A stretch of 64,000 bases of DNA from CAVVFX01 sp963747535 (GCA_963747535.1 CAVVFX010000013.1:186001-250000); one strand, 5' to 3'; shown: positions 26,681 to 36,232, counted from the stretch's first letter. Notes: a model not told the origin generated them from the letters alone. Translations and numbers: made by a program.

Positions 26681-28354
26681 TCAATTCACGTCTTTCACAC
26701 ACCGAAACCCGATGTCGTCAGACTTGAGGCGCTCCGGGATAGATTGGAAGTCCCAACTAAGTCCTGGATCCAACGGCGTCTGGTAAGATCCGCCGCGAGT
26801 CGTGATCCATGGCTCTGTTGCGGTCGCCGGAGGAGACAATCCGGCAAAATTTTTGACTGCCTGCGGACTGGGCAGGATCGAGCCTTCCACCATTTCCCAA
26901 GCATTTCCCACCATATTCAGTGCACCGCATGGGCTGGCTGACTCGGGCAGTGCGTCGACGGGCAGCAATGCATGCGCCTTCAGTCCGGGATTATCGGCTA
27001 CGTTGGCGCGCCGGGGATCCTTGATTTCGCCCCACGGATAAACCCGGCCATCCTTACCGCGCGCGGCTTTCTCCCACTCCTTTGCTGTCGGTAGCCGTTT
27101 GCCTGCCCATGCGGAGAAGGCGCGGGCATCCGCGATGGTGATGTTCACCACGGGCAGCGTGGGCTGGTCCGCCTTGAAGCCAGGCGGCGGTGCGTAGTGT
27201 TTCTCGGCACAGAAGCGCGCGTAGTTCTGATTACTGACTTCGGTCTCGTCGATATAAAAGGGGCCGGTTTGATCGGACTGATTCTTCTCGCCGAACAGGA
27301 ACGCGCCGGCGGGAACCAGTCGCATGGCTCCGGTCGATGTGTCGATACGACTTTCGATAGGCAGAGGCTTCGTGACTTTCGGTTCCGGCGGGTTAGGCTT
27401 GTGCGACGCAACATACACGCCGACACCGGCGATCAACACCAATGCGGCGCCGATCGAGGCAAATAGCACCGCCTTGGACTTCGGGGCAGCCGCGACCGAT
27501 CTCTGGGAGATCTGCGGAGTGACCTGCGTTCCCAACGCGTTTTCGAGGTCCGTGACTACACCGCTGAAATCCGCGTACCGCTCGGCAGACTCTTTCTTAG
27601 TGCACCGAGCGACGATAGCCACACACTCGGGCGGTATGCCAGCCAGGGCCAGCGGCGATAGGTCCAGCGGCTCATGCATGATCTTGTAAAAGATCGTTTC
27701 GATGCTGTCGCCACCGTAAGGACGCGTGCCCAACAGCATCTCGTACAGCATGATGCCGAACGCGTAGATATCGACGGATGGGGTCACCGGCTTGCCCATA
27801 ATCTGCTCCGGCGCCATATAGTACGGCGTACCCAAAACGTAACCAGGCTGGGTAAGGGACAGGTCGGCCGCTTTGGCGATTCCGAAATCCATCAGTTTCG
27901 CGTGGCCGGAATCATCGAGGTTCACATTCTCCGGTTTCACGTCGCGATGGATAATCTGATTCTGATGGACGTAATTCAACGCACGCGCGACCTGCAATGC
28001 CACGCGCAGCTTACTGGCGAGGTCAGGGAAAAGTGTGTCCTGGATCGCGGCGCGAAGCGTGCGTCCGCGCAGGAATTCCATCACCATATAAGGCTTGCCG
28101 TCTTCTTCCCCAAAGTCGTAAACCGCCAGGATGTTTTCGTGCGAAATGTTGCTGGCCGTGCGCGCTTCGTGCAGAAAACGTGCCTTGGTGTCCGAATCGG
28201 CCACGCCCGCCGGTGTGAGGATCTTGATCGCGACGGTACGGCCCAGCACCGTGTCCCGGGCCCGGAAGACATGCGACATGCCGCCACCCAGGAACTCGAG
28301 CAGTTCGTACTTCGAGACGCGCGCGGGCAGCGGAATGGGAGGATTAGAGCTCAT
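26681..28354 (-). CDS. Ser/Thr protein kinase fused to a formylglycine-generating-enzyme-like domain (PpkA-like)
   Basis: Residues 15-275 form a complete Hanks-type kinase: glycine loop GGGMSHVF, Lys44 (VAIKIL), HRDVKPEN at 136-143 with catalytic Asp138, DFG at 156-158 and APE near 181. A single membrane helix (about 295-316) is followed outside by a FGE/SUMF1-type domain (MRLVPAGAFLFGEKNQ, FYIDETEVSNQNYARFC, RLPTAKEWEKAARG, NMVGNAWEMVEG, RGGSYQTP, GFRCV). It shares an operon with tssM and tssL, 46 bases after tssM. In type VI systems, PpkA-type kinases phosphorylate Fha and switch on secretion; no Fha gene is visible here. The output of this kinase is therefore open. Confidence 0.88.
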   Translation of the reverse strand: MSSNPPIPLPARVSKYELLEFLGGGMSHVFRARDTVLGRTVAIKILTPAGVADSDTKARFLHEARTASNISHENILAVYDFGEEDGKPYMVMEFLRGRTLRAAIQDTLFPDLASKLRVALQVARALNYVHQNQIIHRDVKPENVNLDDSGHAKLMDFGIAKAADLSLTQPGYVLGTPYYMAPEQIMGKPVTPSVDIYAFGIMLYEMLLGTRPYGGDSIETIFYKIMHEPLDLSPLALAGIPPECVAIVARCTKKESAERYADFSGVVTDLENALGTQVTPQISQRSVAAAPKSKAVLFASIGAALVLIAGVGVYVASHKPNPPEPKVTKPLPIESRIDTSTGAMRLVPAGAFLFGEKNQSDQTGPFYIDETEVSNQNYARFCAEKHYAPPPGFKADQPTLPVVNITIADARAFSAWAGKRLPTAKEWEKAARGKDGRVYPWGEIKDPRRANVADNPGLKAHALLPVDALPESASPCGALNMVGNAWEMVEGSILPSPQAVKNFAGLSPPATATEPWITTRGGSYQTPLDPGLSWDFQSIPERLKSDDIGFRCVKDVN

Positions 28355-28399
28355 CTAATTGGAACCTTCCCTTGAGGCGGCTACGCAGCAGGCCATCCC

Positions 28400-31300
28400 T
28401 CATTTTGCAACCAGCGGTACGCACTTCATGCCGGCCAGGAAATCCTTGCTGAAGACGGCAGGCGCACCGTTGGCATCCACGGTGAACCCATAAGAGAGCG
28501 GCCGGCCCGCGACGATGGGCGCGCTGCCGCCCTGACCCTGCCGGAAGTTCCACAGAAAATCGTAGCTCGAACCATTGGCCGTGATCCGATCGGCGTCTGC
28601 GAAGAAGCGGAATACCGACCACAGTCCGTCCCGCGATTGCACACCCAACGCCGTGCCGCCGGCCAGGTCCAGGTTGAGCTTGAAACTTCGATTCGGTCCG
28701 CCCGGCCATATGAATTCCTTCTTGGCGCCGCCGTTCAGCTTGGTTTGATCGCCGTTCACCGTCACGTCGAAGGACTCCACCTGGTCCGACTTCTGAGGAA
28801 TCAGCGTGTAGTGATAGGCCGGGTCCGCTCCCGCATCCCCGTACAGCGCTCGCGAGAACTTCACCGCCTGGGTAAAGAATCGCAGGAACACGGGATTAAC
28901 GGTGACCGGCGGCTTGTCAACCACTGCACACTCGCCGCTCGTGCACTGAATGACTTTCTTCAACCCGCCCTCGTACATGACCCAGAGCTTGCCACTCTTG
29001 GGTTTGAAGATGTCGGCAATCTCGTCCAGCGAGGCCTCATCCTTGGCTGCTGGAGAAAATGGGAACTTGCGCGTGATGGGTCCGAAAGAATTACAAAATC
29101 CCGCGCCTGCGCCGTTGAGTTCGTCGGCGCCCAGTCCTTTGAACATGCGTTCGGCCTGCGTAATGGGCTCCAGCATGAGCGATCCGACCACGGCATCCAA
29201 CTGGCCCTCGCGATCCACCGGAAACCCCGAAGAAATCTTCTTGGTTGCGCTGCGGGCTGCGTCCGCCGCAGCCTGCGCAGCTTGGACGCTCGTCGGATCG
29301 GCGTTCGCCTCCGCAGCCTTGGCGATCGCGGCTTGCAGATTCTGCAGCGCATCGTTATACGGCTGGGCTGACGGCACATAGGCTACGGCCGATGCAGGTT
29401 CCACCTGGTGCGGCACCTTGAAGGCATCGTTCACATCCGGCAGGTCGGCCAACGCGGTGTTTTGCGAAGTCCACCACAATAGCTCCAGAATCGGCGCATC
29501 GCTCTTGGTGAGCTTGTCGAGCTTATCCGCGGCGTCCGCTAAATTTTTGTACGGGACCACGTGGCTGGTCTTCAGCACCGTGCGCCACTCCTTGATGTAG
29601 TCCTTCGTATAGAGATCGCGAATTCCGTCTTGCATCTCTTGCGTTTGGTCAGACTTGTCCTTATAGGGGCCGAGCACCCAATCTTCACCGGCAGGGTTGG
29701 TACGGTGCATCTCGAGTTGCATGGCGTTCTCGCCTTCTTTGACGAAAGCATAGGGCACCTGGTGAGTGCTCGTGACGGTGGCGGCTGAACCATCGAACTC
29801 GTGGTTGAAGTCTTTCGGCTTACCCTTTTTCGCAACGATTGCCAACATTCCATAATACTTGCGCTGAACGCTTTTGAAGCCGGACAGGTAAACCCGAGTA
29901 CGCTCCACGGCATCGTCGTCCGGTTTGCTGGAGTATGGATTGCCATCGGCGAGATTGTGCGCGTAGTAATCGAATTGCCGTTTGGCGAGCTCCATCCGGT
30001 CCTTGTTAATCTCGGTTTCGCGATTCTCGCTCCAGCGGGCCAGCAGCAGATTGCCAAGAAACTCCTGCAGGCTCTTATCGCTCGCACGCTTGTATTCACC
30101 GGTCGTCAGAAGATAGCTCTTGAGCGTGTCATACGGATAAGGATAATCGGCATTTGGATCCGGTGGCGACTTGACCTTCTGCATGTAACTCAGCAGCCCG
30201 CTTTGCGTCTGGCCGAAGAGCAGTGCCCGGAACTTCGCGTAGTACAGACGACGAACCTCCGGGTACATGTCGCTGCCCTGATACAGTCCCCAACGCAGCC
30301 GGAACCATGGCGCACCGTTGGCTTCGTACCCGGCGAGCTGTTGCAGGGATTGACGCAAGCTTTCGAGCTGTTGCAGTGAGCCGAGTGAGGGCAGCGCGCC
30401 TGCCGGGACGTCCTTCGTGGGAATGCTTTGGGCCGCGGTCAGCGCGTTGGCTTCGAGACTGTGATTGTTCACGTACGAGACCGTGAAGAACGTCAGAAGA
30501 ATCAGGCTCGCCGCAGATGCCGCAATCAGCAGGCCGCGCCGCAGCGCACTGACTTTCACGCTCGACCCGCTGGTCGACATCGCGGCCGAATCGCTCAGTA
30601 TGATGCTGTTGAACAAATGTCCGAGGAACATCCACTGGGGCACTCTGCGCGATGCCGCGACGGGCTGTGCGACCGACTGCTGAGCTACGACTTCAGCTTG
30701 TTTCCCCACTCGGAACATGCCTGTGGCGCCGCTCGACGTCTGGTACTCGGCACGTTGCTGCGGCGGTCCGGTGAGGATCGGCGCGGCTTCATTTACCACT
30801 ACGGGACGTACGCCGGAGAAATAAAATCCACGTAGAAACGGGCTCGTGTTCAACTGGCTGGGGCGGCAGACGTTGACCATGAATTGCACCAGCGCGTCAC
30901 GGGTCTTGCGCAATTCGCGCGGGAATTCATACGCCCCGCAAACCCTCTCGCCATCGTTGTCGCGTGGCGGGAAGATGGTTCGCTTGTCGCACAGCGAGTA
31001 GAACAGATTGTCGAAGTAGGCGGTGAGCCGGTTGGTCTCGTCCTGGGCGTACACGCCGCTCTGCTGTGCGGGCCGGATGGGAACCGTCACGCCAAAGACC
31101 TGGCTCGCCTCTTCATTCGAAAAGGTGCTGACGAAATCAGTGAAGAAGGGCAAACGATCCGTCTTGGTATAGAGGATGTAGACCGGGAATCGGATCCCCA
31201 GAGTTTGCGCGATGTCGGTCAGCCGGGCCTGCAAATACCGGGTTGCTCCCGCGACCGCATCGGCGCCCTGTGCGAAAGACTCCAGGCTGACGCACAACAG

Positions 31301-31870
31301 CACCGCACGCGGCGACTGCGCACCCCCTTTGAGCGACTTCAGTTTACCGGGTTGCAAGCGCTTCACCAGGCGCATCCAGTTGGCGGGATCGCCCAGAATG
31401 GCACCACCGGCTTCGACCAGCGCGGTCCCGCGCGCGAACCATAAATTCGCCGAGCGCGTGGGCGCGATCATATTGTCCTGATAAAGCTGGCCCGCCAGAA
31501 GTTCCGGCTCGATGCCGGAGTTTACGACGGTACTCGTCTTGGCGGTCGCGCGGTCACCGATGACGAAGATCAGGGGCAGATTCGCGATCGTCGCGCCGGC
31601 GTTGGCGTGAGCCAAGCGCCGGTCGGCCTCGCGCACCAGGCCGTCAATTTCGGAATCGCCGCCAGGATCGGGGGGCGCCGCGGCTGCGGCTGGTTTCTCG
31701 TTGCGGCTCTTGAAGTACATGATTGCCGCGGCCGCGGCGATGCCGATCAGAGCGAGCAGCGCAATGAAGACGGCGAGTTCCACGCCTTTGAGATGAAAGG
31801 CGAGTCCTCCCGCAATGCCCAGAAGCAGGCACACTACAACCGCCGCACCGCTAGCCCAATCGAGCTTCAT
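28400..31870 (-). CDS. tssM: TssM/IcmF-family type VI membrane-complex protein
   Basis: The 1156-residue product has two N-terminal membrane helices (about residues 8-28 and 32-52), an IcmF GTPase-like domain and a third membrane helix near 450-475 (LRRGLLIAASAASLILLTF), then a large periplasmic part with IcmF-related and C-terminal beta domains. The P-loop is altered: GDRATAKTS at 105-113 instead of GxxxxGK(T/S), so nucleotide binding is uncertain. TssM spans the inner membrane and, with TssL and usually TssJ, anchors the type VI tail. Its start overlaps the tssL stop (ATGA at 31867-31870). No TssJ, TssK, sheath or Hcp gene is in the window. Confidence 0.88.
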   Translation of the reverse strand: MKLDWASGAAVVVCLLLGIAGGLAFHLKGVELAVFIALLALIGIAAAAAIMYFKSRNEKPAAAAAPPDPGGDSEIDGLVREADRRLAHANAGATIANLPLIFVIGDRATAKTSTVVNSGIEPELLAGQLYQDNMIAPTRSANLWFARGTALVEAGGAILGDPANWMRLVKRLQPGKLKSLKGGAQSPRAVLLCVSLESFAQGADAVAGATRYLQARLTDIAQTLGIRFPVYILYTKTDRLPFFTDFVSTFSNEEASQVFGVTVPIRPAQQSGVYAQDETNRLTAYFDNLFYSLCDKRTIFPPRDNDGERVCGAYEFPRELRKTRDALVQFMVNVCRPSQLNTSPFLRGFYFSGVRPVVVNEAAPILTGPPQQRAEYQTSSGATGMFRVGKQAEVVAQQSVAQPVAASRRVPQWMFLGHLFNSIILSDSAAMSTSGSSVKVSALRRGLLIAASAASLILLTFFTVSYVNNHSLEANALTAAQSIPTKDVPAGALPSLGSLQQLESLRQSLQQLAGYEANGAPWFRLRWGLYQGSDMYPEVRRLYYAKFRALLFGQTQSGLLSYMQKVKSPPDPNADYPYPYDTLKSYLLTTGEYKRASDKSLQEFLGNLLLARWSENRETEINKDRMELAKRQFDYYAHNLADGNPYSSKPDDDAVERTRVYLSGFKSVQRKYYGMLAIVAKKGKPKDFNHEFDGSAATVTSTHQVPYAFVKEGENAMQLEMHRTNPAGEDWVLGPYKDKSDQTQEMQDGIRDLYTKDYIKEWRTVLKTSHVVPYKNLADAADKLDKLTKSDAPILELLWWTSQNTALADLPDVNDAFKVPHQVEPASAVAYVPSAQPYNDALQNLQAAIAKAAEANADPTSVQAAQAAADAARSATKKISSGFPVDREGQLDAVVGSLMLEPITQAERMFKGLGADELNGAGAGFCNSFGPITRKFPFSPAAKDEASLDEIADIFKPKSGKLWVMYEGGLKKVIQCTSGECAVVDKPPVTVNPVFLRFFTQAVKFSRALYGDAGADPAYHYTLIPQKSDQVESFDVTVNGDQTKLNGGAKKEFIWPGGPNRSFKLNLDLAGGTALGVQSRDGLWSVFRFFADADRITANGSSYDFLWNFRQGQGGSAPIVAGRPLSYGFTVDANGAPAVFSKDFLAGMKCVPLVAK

Positions 31871-32592
31871 ACTGCGCTGTCCTCCGTAACTTCGTGATGA
31901 ACGGCGGTCGCAGTCTTTTGCAGGTTGTCAACGCCGTTCGCGAGCATCACGTGGTAGGCGATGAATAACGCAATCATCAGTACTGCGCAGCCGATTGAGA
32001 CAAACAGCAGTGCCCTCGCTACCGGGTCCCCCGAGACCTGTCGCACCTGTTCGCCCGGGGGCTGGCAATCGGGCGAAAGAATGGGCGACGTTTGCCGGAT
32101 GCGCTGCAATTTCTCGCCGGTCTGTTGCATGATTGCGCGCAGTTCCCCGCGGCCGCCCAGGCTGTAGCGCCCCGCAAACCCCAGCATCAGGCACAGATAG
32201 TAGACCTCCAGAAGATCGGCAAGCTGCGTCGAGTCGTTGCGGAGCAGGAGCTTTTGCAGGTTCTGAAAAAAGATCTCGCCGGCCACGTGATGGCCGTAGC
32301 GCTCTTCCTGTAAAGGCTGGCGCGGCCAGTCGGCAAAAATAGGATTGCGCAGGTTGAGGATCGATTCGTCCACAAAGGCAATCACCGCGAAGGTCGCGAG
32401 TTCGATGTCCTCTTGCGAGTAGCCGCGGTTGCGAGCCTGGTCGCCCGCGGTCTTGACGGCAGCCCAGACCTGCGCACGAAAGGACACGGCGTCCGCGACC
32501 GTCTGCCGGTTGCACCGCAGGCGCTCGCCGACCGTAATTAATTCCTGAAACGCCAGAGCAAGGTTGTCAGTTCGCAGCGGCTGTGGACTCAT
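31867..32592 (-). CDS. tssL: TssL/DotU-family type VI membrane-complex protein
   Basis: The 241-residue product has the DotU cytoplasmic helical domain with the hallmark segment LEVYYLCLMLGFAGRYSLGG (about residues 130-150) and AFVDESILN near residue 73, and one C-terminal membrane helix (about 193-212, ALLFVSIGCAVLMIALFIAY). It pairs with TssM to form the type VI inner-membrane complex. It lacks a peptidoglycan-binding extension. It is the promoter-proximal gene of the tssL-tssM-kinase operon; a family 1 repeat lies upstream. ATG at 32592. Confidence 0.88.
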   Translation of the reverse strand: MSPQPLRTDNLALAFQELITVGERLRCNRQTVADAVSFRAQVWAAVKTAGDQARNRGYSQEDIELATFAVIAFVDESILNLRNPIFADWPRQPLQEERYGHHVAGEIFFQNLQKLLLRNDSTQLADLLEVYYLCLMLGFAGRYSLGGRGELRAIMQQTGEKLQRIRQTSPILSPDCQPPGEQVRQVSGDPVARALLFVSIGCAVLMIALFIAYHVMLANGVDNLQKTATAVHHEVTEDSAV

Positions 32593-32744
32593 CTAGCTCT
32601 CCAGAATAGCGGGTTGACACTCTAACGCCGTTCACTGTAGCATACCGCCTGGTCATTTCGCGGAGCACACGGCGTAAAATGTGGGGCGGGAAACCGGATG
32701 GAGTTGCGCTTGAACGCGAGAATTGGGGGTAGGAAAAATGCAAG

Positions 32745-32860
32745 GCAGGCCAAAGGGCCTACTCCGTATAGCGGCAAGCCGCAAAAAAGGCTGCTCCGCA
32801 GCCGGCAGACCACAAAAAACGATGGTCTGCCCTACGGCAGGCGAAGGGTCTGCCCGGCAG
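32745..32860 (+). repeat. Hairpin-rich dispersed repeat, family 1, copy D (full)
   Basis: GGCCAAAGGGCCTACTCCG, TATAGCGGCAAGCCGC, GGCTGCTCCGCAGCC and GGCAGACCA...TGGTCTGCC in the same order as copy C, plus GCGAAGGGTCTGCCCGGC. It fills most of the 339-base gap between tssL and the glutamine synthetase gene; nothing else is seen there. Confidence 0.8.
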
Positions 32861-32931
32861 GTTGGAAAGGTTGTAAGTGATGCTGAGTGCAACGTAGGGG
32901 ACAGCGAACCACTGCTGTCCCCTACATCTAA

Positions 32932-33963
32932 TCAGGCATTTACGCTACTGGCCTTGGGGACGCTATTGATCGTCTTCAGAATGCGTGAAACGATCTGGTA
33001 GGGATCACCCTCGGAATTCGGGCGGCGATCTTCCAGATAGCCCTTGTAGCCATTCTTGATGAAGTTAACCGGCATCCGAATCGACGCACCACGATCAGAA
33101 AGACCATAGCTGAATTTGTCGATGGCTTGCGTTTCGTGCAGGCCCGTCAGGCGCAGATGGTTATCCGGGCCATACACAGCGATGTGCGCGGCGATGTTTT
33201 CCTGGAAAGCCTTCATGAGGGCTTCGAAGTACTCCTTGCCACCCACTTCGCGGAGATACTTGGTCGAGAAGTTGCAGTGCATACCGGATCCATTCCAGTC
33301 ACCCTTGATGGGTTTGCAATGCAGTTGAACATCGACTTCGTATTTCTCACAGAGACGCATCATCAGATAGCGGGCGGTCCAGGTGTCATCAGCGGCTTTG
33401 GCAGAGCCTTTGGCGAAGATCTGGAATTCCCACTGACCTTTCGCGACTTCAGCGTTGATGCCTTCATGATTGATACCAGCGGCAAGACAGAGGTCCAGGT
33501 GTTCTTCGACGATATTACGGGCCAGTTTGCCCATGTTCTTGTAGCCAACACCGCAGTAGTAAGGGCCTTGGGGGGTAGTTGGGTGGCCGTCTTTCGGGAA
33601 GCCGAGCGGACGCCCATCCTGATAGAGGAAATATTCCTGCTCAAGACCAATCCACAAGTCAGGGTCGTTCTCGATCGTGGCGCGTGCGTTGGTGGAATGC
33701 GGCGTCCCATCCGGGTGCATGACTTCGCTAAGGACGATGTAACCGTCCTTGCGGCTGGCATCAGGATACAGAGCCACGGGTTTTAGCACGCAATCGGAGC
33801 TCTTGCCCTCGGCCTGCATCGTCGAACTGCCGTCAAATCCCCAATTGGGTATCTCAGCCAGGGTAGGTGGATTCTCAAATGCCTTGAGTAGAGTTTTGCC
33901 GCGCAGGCCGGGAACGGGCTGTGTGCCGTCGAGCCAGATGTATTCGAGTTTGTATTTTGTCAT
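32932..33963 (-). CDS. glnII: Type II glutamine synthetase (eukaryote-like)
   Basis: At 343 residues the protein has the short GSII length and motifs: YIWLDGTQPVPGLRGKT at the N-terminus, WGFDGSSTMQAEG, DLWIGLEQEYFL, GINAEVAKGQWEFQI and HCKPIKGDWNGSGMHCNFST, DRGASIRMP and a terminal region with YLEDRRPNSEGDPY. It makes glutamine from glutamate, ammonia and ATP as a decamer in the cytoplasm. GSII lacks the adenylylation loop of bacterial GSI, so control is probably transcriptional. The ATG is at 33963. The gene stands alone; the 313 bases upstream hold no other gene. GSII genes in bacteria are usually a second copy beside GSI. Confidence 0.92.
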   Translation of the reverse strand: MTKYKLEYIWLDGTQPVPGLRGKTLLKAFENPPTLAEIPNWGFDGSSTMQAEGKSSDCVLKPVALYPDASRKDGYIVLSEVMHPDGTPHSTNARATIENDPDLWIGLEQEYFLYQDGRPLGFPKDGHPTTPQGPYYCGVGYKNMGKLARNIVEEHLDLCLAAGINHEGINAEVAKGQWEFQIFAKGSAKAADDTWTARYLMMRLCEKYEVDVQLHCKPIKGDWNGSGMHCNFSTKYLREVGGKEYFEALMKAFQENIAAHIAVYGPDNHLRLTGLHETQAIDKFSYGLSDRGASIRMPVNFIKNGYKGYLEDRRPNSEGDPYQIVSRILKTINSVPKASSVNA

Positions 33964-34276
33964 AGTATTTTTGAGGATTGGTGGGTTGGGGTCATTAAGA
34001 TACGATTGAGATTCAGCACTTCCGGTTCGCCATTAGAAAGTCTTAAAAAGTCACTCAGTTCGGTACTCGTTCGTCTCCTCGTATAACTCCTAGATTTGCC
34101 CGCGCAAGCAATTTTGAGCGCAAGAGTCGGAGCGTCGCAGAAGAGCGTAATGTCTGATTGTGAATGATGGATAGGCTGGATAGCAACGTTTTGCCGATAG
34201 ATTGTCTTTATGGAATCGTTTTGAGAAATTAATCTGGCCGCTCGTGCGGGCGGACGACCTCGCTCGGGGACTCGCG
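33964..34276. other. Intergenic upstream of glutamine synthetase, no gene
   Basis: About 310 bases between the glutamine synthetase start and the coiled-coil gene. It should hold the glutamine synthetase promoter, but I could not pick out a confident -35/-10 pair, NtrC-type site or riboswitch. Confidence 0.4.
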
Positions 34277-34594
34277 CTAGTTTGGTTTGTGCGCCCCTGG
34301 ATCAGACACGTGACGAAAGACGATCCGCTCGAGTTCCCGCAGAGACGCGCGCATCTCCGCGGCCTGTTGCCGCGTCTCCTTTGCCAGAAGCTCGATCGAC
34401 TCCTGAGTCTGCTCGATCGACTCGTGCAGAAAGACCTGATTGTCAACCAGACGGCCAACTGTGTTGGTAATGGAGGTCAGGGATTCGCGGATTGCGGCTA
34501 TCTCAACGTCGTGCCGGACGGCAGCCGCATCCTGTCGGGCGGCGGATTCGAACATGAACTCCCGGAAGCGTTCGAAGGAGTGTTCGAAATCCAT
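34277..34594 (-). CDS. Small coiled-coil protein of unknown function
   Basis: The 105-residue product is predicted to be almost all helix with heptad-like spacing from residue 30 to 95 (IAAIRESLTSITNTVGRLVD, IEQTQESIELLAKETRQQAA, EMRASLRELERIVF). There is no signal peptide or membrane segment. Similar short coiled-coil proteins are common in Solibacter-like genomes with no known role. It lies 24 bases after the hydrolase gene on the same strand and may be co-transcribed. A long plus-strand open frame across both genes (34202-35092) is an antisense shadow. Confidence 0.6.
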   Translation of the reverse strand: MDFEHSFERFREFMFESAARQDAAAVRHDVEIAAIRESLTSITNTVGRLVDNQVFLHESIEQTQESIELLAKETRQQAAEMRASLRELERIVFRHVSDPGAHKPN

Positions 34595-34618
34595 ATCTGC
34601 TACGAGTTTAGCAACTGC

Positions 34619-35713
34619 TTACCTGCCCCGGGCAGGTTGACTGACATACGCCGCGACATCCTTGGCGGCTTTCGTCTCGACACCCGGCTTTTCAAGGAAG
34701 CCGAGGTCGCGGAACCATTCGACAAAGCGATATTGCCAAGTGCCATACGGAGTGTCGTTGCGATCCGTCAGACCACCCGTCATGTGGCTGCCATCGCTCA
34801 AGACTTCGCCGGGGTGACGCCCATTGCCGTAAATGTGCATCTCGATGTTCGGTACGCTTTGCGCCAGCATCGCGCTAAAGTATTCGATCGCCCATACTGC
34901 ATGAACCCGGTCACCCGAGCCGCCGCAGACGACGAAGGCAGGAGGCACATTGCGCGGAATCGCTGGCGGAGTGCGATTGCGTGCGAAAGGCGAAGGACCT
35001 GGATAGATGAGGCCCACGAAGTCGGGCCGGGAGGTGATTCCTGCCAGAGGGTCTCCAACCTCGTTGTTCTTTTTGTCGAAGTCGTCGAATAAGACCGCAG
35101 CCGCAGCGGCTAATTCCGCGCCCGCAGAGAAGCCCATGATGCCGATCTTGTTCGGGTCGATATTCCAATCCTTCGCGTGAGCCCGCACCATCCGAATGGC
35201 CTGGAGCGCATCGTACACCTCGTCGGTCTGCGGGTTGTAGCCGTCGCGGCGAAGCCGGTTCCGCAAGATCACGGTATTGACGCCGTAGTTATAGAAGAAC
35301 GGAACAAAATCGGCTGACTCGCTGCCGACGTTCAGCGTGTTGTGCCCGCCGCCCGCCGCCAGGATCACTGCGGCGCCGGTGTTCAGACCGCGATCCACTG
35401 TATGGACTTCGATGGAGGGGTTATGAATATTGACAATGCTGTTGATCCGCCCCGGCACGGTTTGGCTCATGCTGTACTGCTCGGGCTCCCGAATACGTTC
35501 CGCTTTGAGAAAAGGCGAACCGGGCGGAAAAAGCGGGACCACGACGCCTCCTTGCAGGATCGGCTGCGGCGCATAGGGGGCATCTGTCGCCGGCCCGGGC
35601 TTAGGCACTGCCAAAGGGGAGGGAAGTGGAGGCAGCGCCGTTTGTGCATAGGCCGCGATCGCCGCAAACGCCATCCAAAGCACGTGGCTTTTCACAAATC
35701 TGGTCATGTTCAA
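34619..35713 (-). CDS. Exported alpha/beta-hydrolase of the esterase/lipase type
   Basis: A signal peptide (MTRFVKSHVLWMAFAAIAAYA) and Pro-rich linker lead into an alpha/beta-hydrolase fold: oxyanion-type ILAAGGGHN, nucleophile elbow GFSAGAELAAA (Ser), acid near GGSGDRVH and His in YGNGRHPGEV. This layout fits the BD-FAE/acetyl esterase group that removes acyl groups from carbohydrates, though the substrate cannot be read from sequence. Start could be the ATG at 35713 or the one at 35707. The coiled-coil gene follows closely on the same strand. Periplasmic or secreted location is predicted from the signal. Confidence 0.82.
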   Translation of the reverse strand: MNMTRFVKSHVLWMAFAAIAAYAQTALPPLPSPLAVPKPGPATDAPYAPQPILQGGVVVPLFPPGSPFLKAERIREPEQYSMSQTVPGRINSIVNIHNPSIEVHTVDRGLNTGAAVILAAGGGHNTLNVGSESADFVPFFYNYGVNTVILRNRLRRDGYNPQTDEVYDALQAIRMVRAHAKDWNIDPNKIGIMGFSAGAELAAAAAVLFDDFDKKNNEVGDPLAGITSRPDFVGLIYPGPSPFARNRTPPAIPRNVPPAFVVCGGSGDRVHAVWAIEYFSAMLAQSVPNIEMHIYGNGRHPGEVLSDGSHMTGGLTDRNDTPYGTWQYRFVEWFRDLGFLEKPGVETKAAKDVAAYVSQPARGR

Positions 35714-35745
35714 TGGGTCCCTTGCCTCAGTTTTCCATGACTATA

Positions 35746-36138
35746 TCACTGCTGCAGATACCAGTCTGAATGCGGAGACCATTGTCCGCACTTGGGGCAC
35801 ATGGTACTTTTCCACTGGAAAATGCACACCGGGCAGACGCCACCGGTATCGAACGTGTTCCAGAGATGCCCGCACTTGCAAGCCCAGCGATCCTCCGCGC
35901 GCGGCGTCCATTTACATTTGGGGCAGCGTATGCGAGGTTCAGTCGGGCCGCTCCCGGAGGTCTTCTCGACTTCGGTCGTCGGCTCTGCCACACGAACCGA
36001 CGCATACGGCCGGTACTCTCGCCGGGTCCCCTGGAGTTTTGGAAGTCCTTCCAACGCTGCGGCGAGTGCTGTGGTCCGCACCGGCGAACTGGAACGCTCC
36101 GTCTGCTCTCGTTCGCGTGCCCGCAAATGAGCTGTCAT
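35746..36138 (-). CDS. Zinc-ribbon protein of unknown function
   Basis: The C-terminal half has four metal-binding Cys pairs: CPKC, CKC(G), CPVC and CPKC in the stretch RIRCPKCKWTPRAEDRWACK, CGHLWNTFDTGGVCPVCIFQ, MCPKCGQWSPHSDWY. This would give two zinc ribbons. The N-terminal half is charged and probably disordered. I start at ATG 36138; a GTG at 36144 would add two residues. Zinc ribbons of this kind bind nucleic acid or protein partners, but no specific function is known to me. The 5' end faces the methionine-synthase-like gene across a family 2 repeat. Confidence 0.65.
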   Translation of the reverse strand: MTAHLRAREREQTERSSSPVRTTALAAALEGLPKLQGTRREYRPYASVRVAEPTTEVEKTSGSGPTEPRIRCPKCKWTPRAEDRWACKCGHLWNTFDTGGVCPVCIFQWKSTMCPKCGQWSPHSDWYLQQ

Positions 36139-36148
36139 GACCACAGTC

Positions 36149-36232
36149 TAGTACCAACTTGCAAAAATTGGCGTACGGAACCGCTTGCTTACGCGCGCGG
36201 CTCAGCAAGAACTTCCCAGCCACGCTAGCGAA
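36149..36232 (+). repeat. Dispersed repeat, family 2, copy 1
   Basis: Begins CTAGTACCAACTTGC, then AAAAATTGGCGTACGGAACC, GCTTGCTTACGCGCGCGGC, TCAGCAAGAACTTCCCAGCC. The same order is found at 56215-56334 and 59440-59551. Confidence 0.75.

Noticed and set aside
34202..35092. Plus-strand open frame of 296 codons
   Set aside because: It crosses two minus-strand genes with good domains (coiled coil and alpha/beta-hydrolase) and has no family character.
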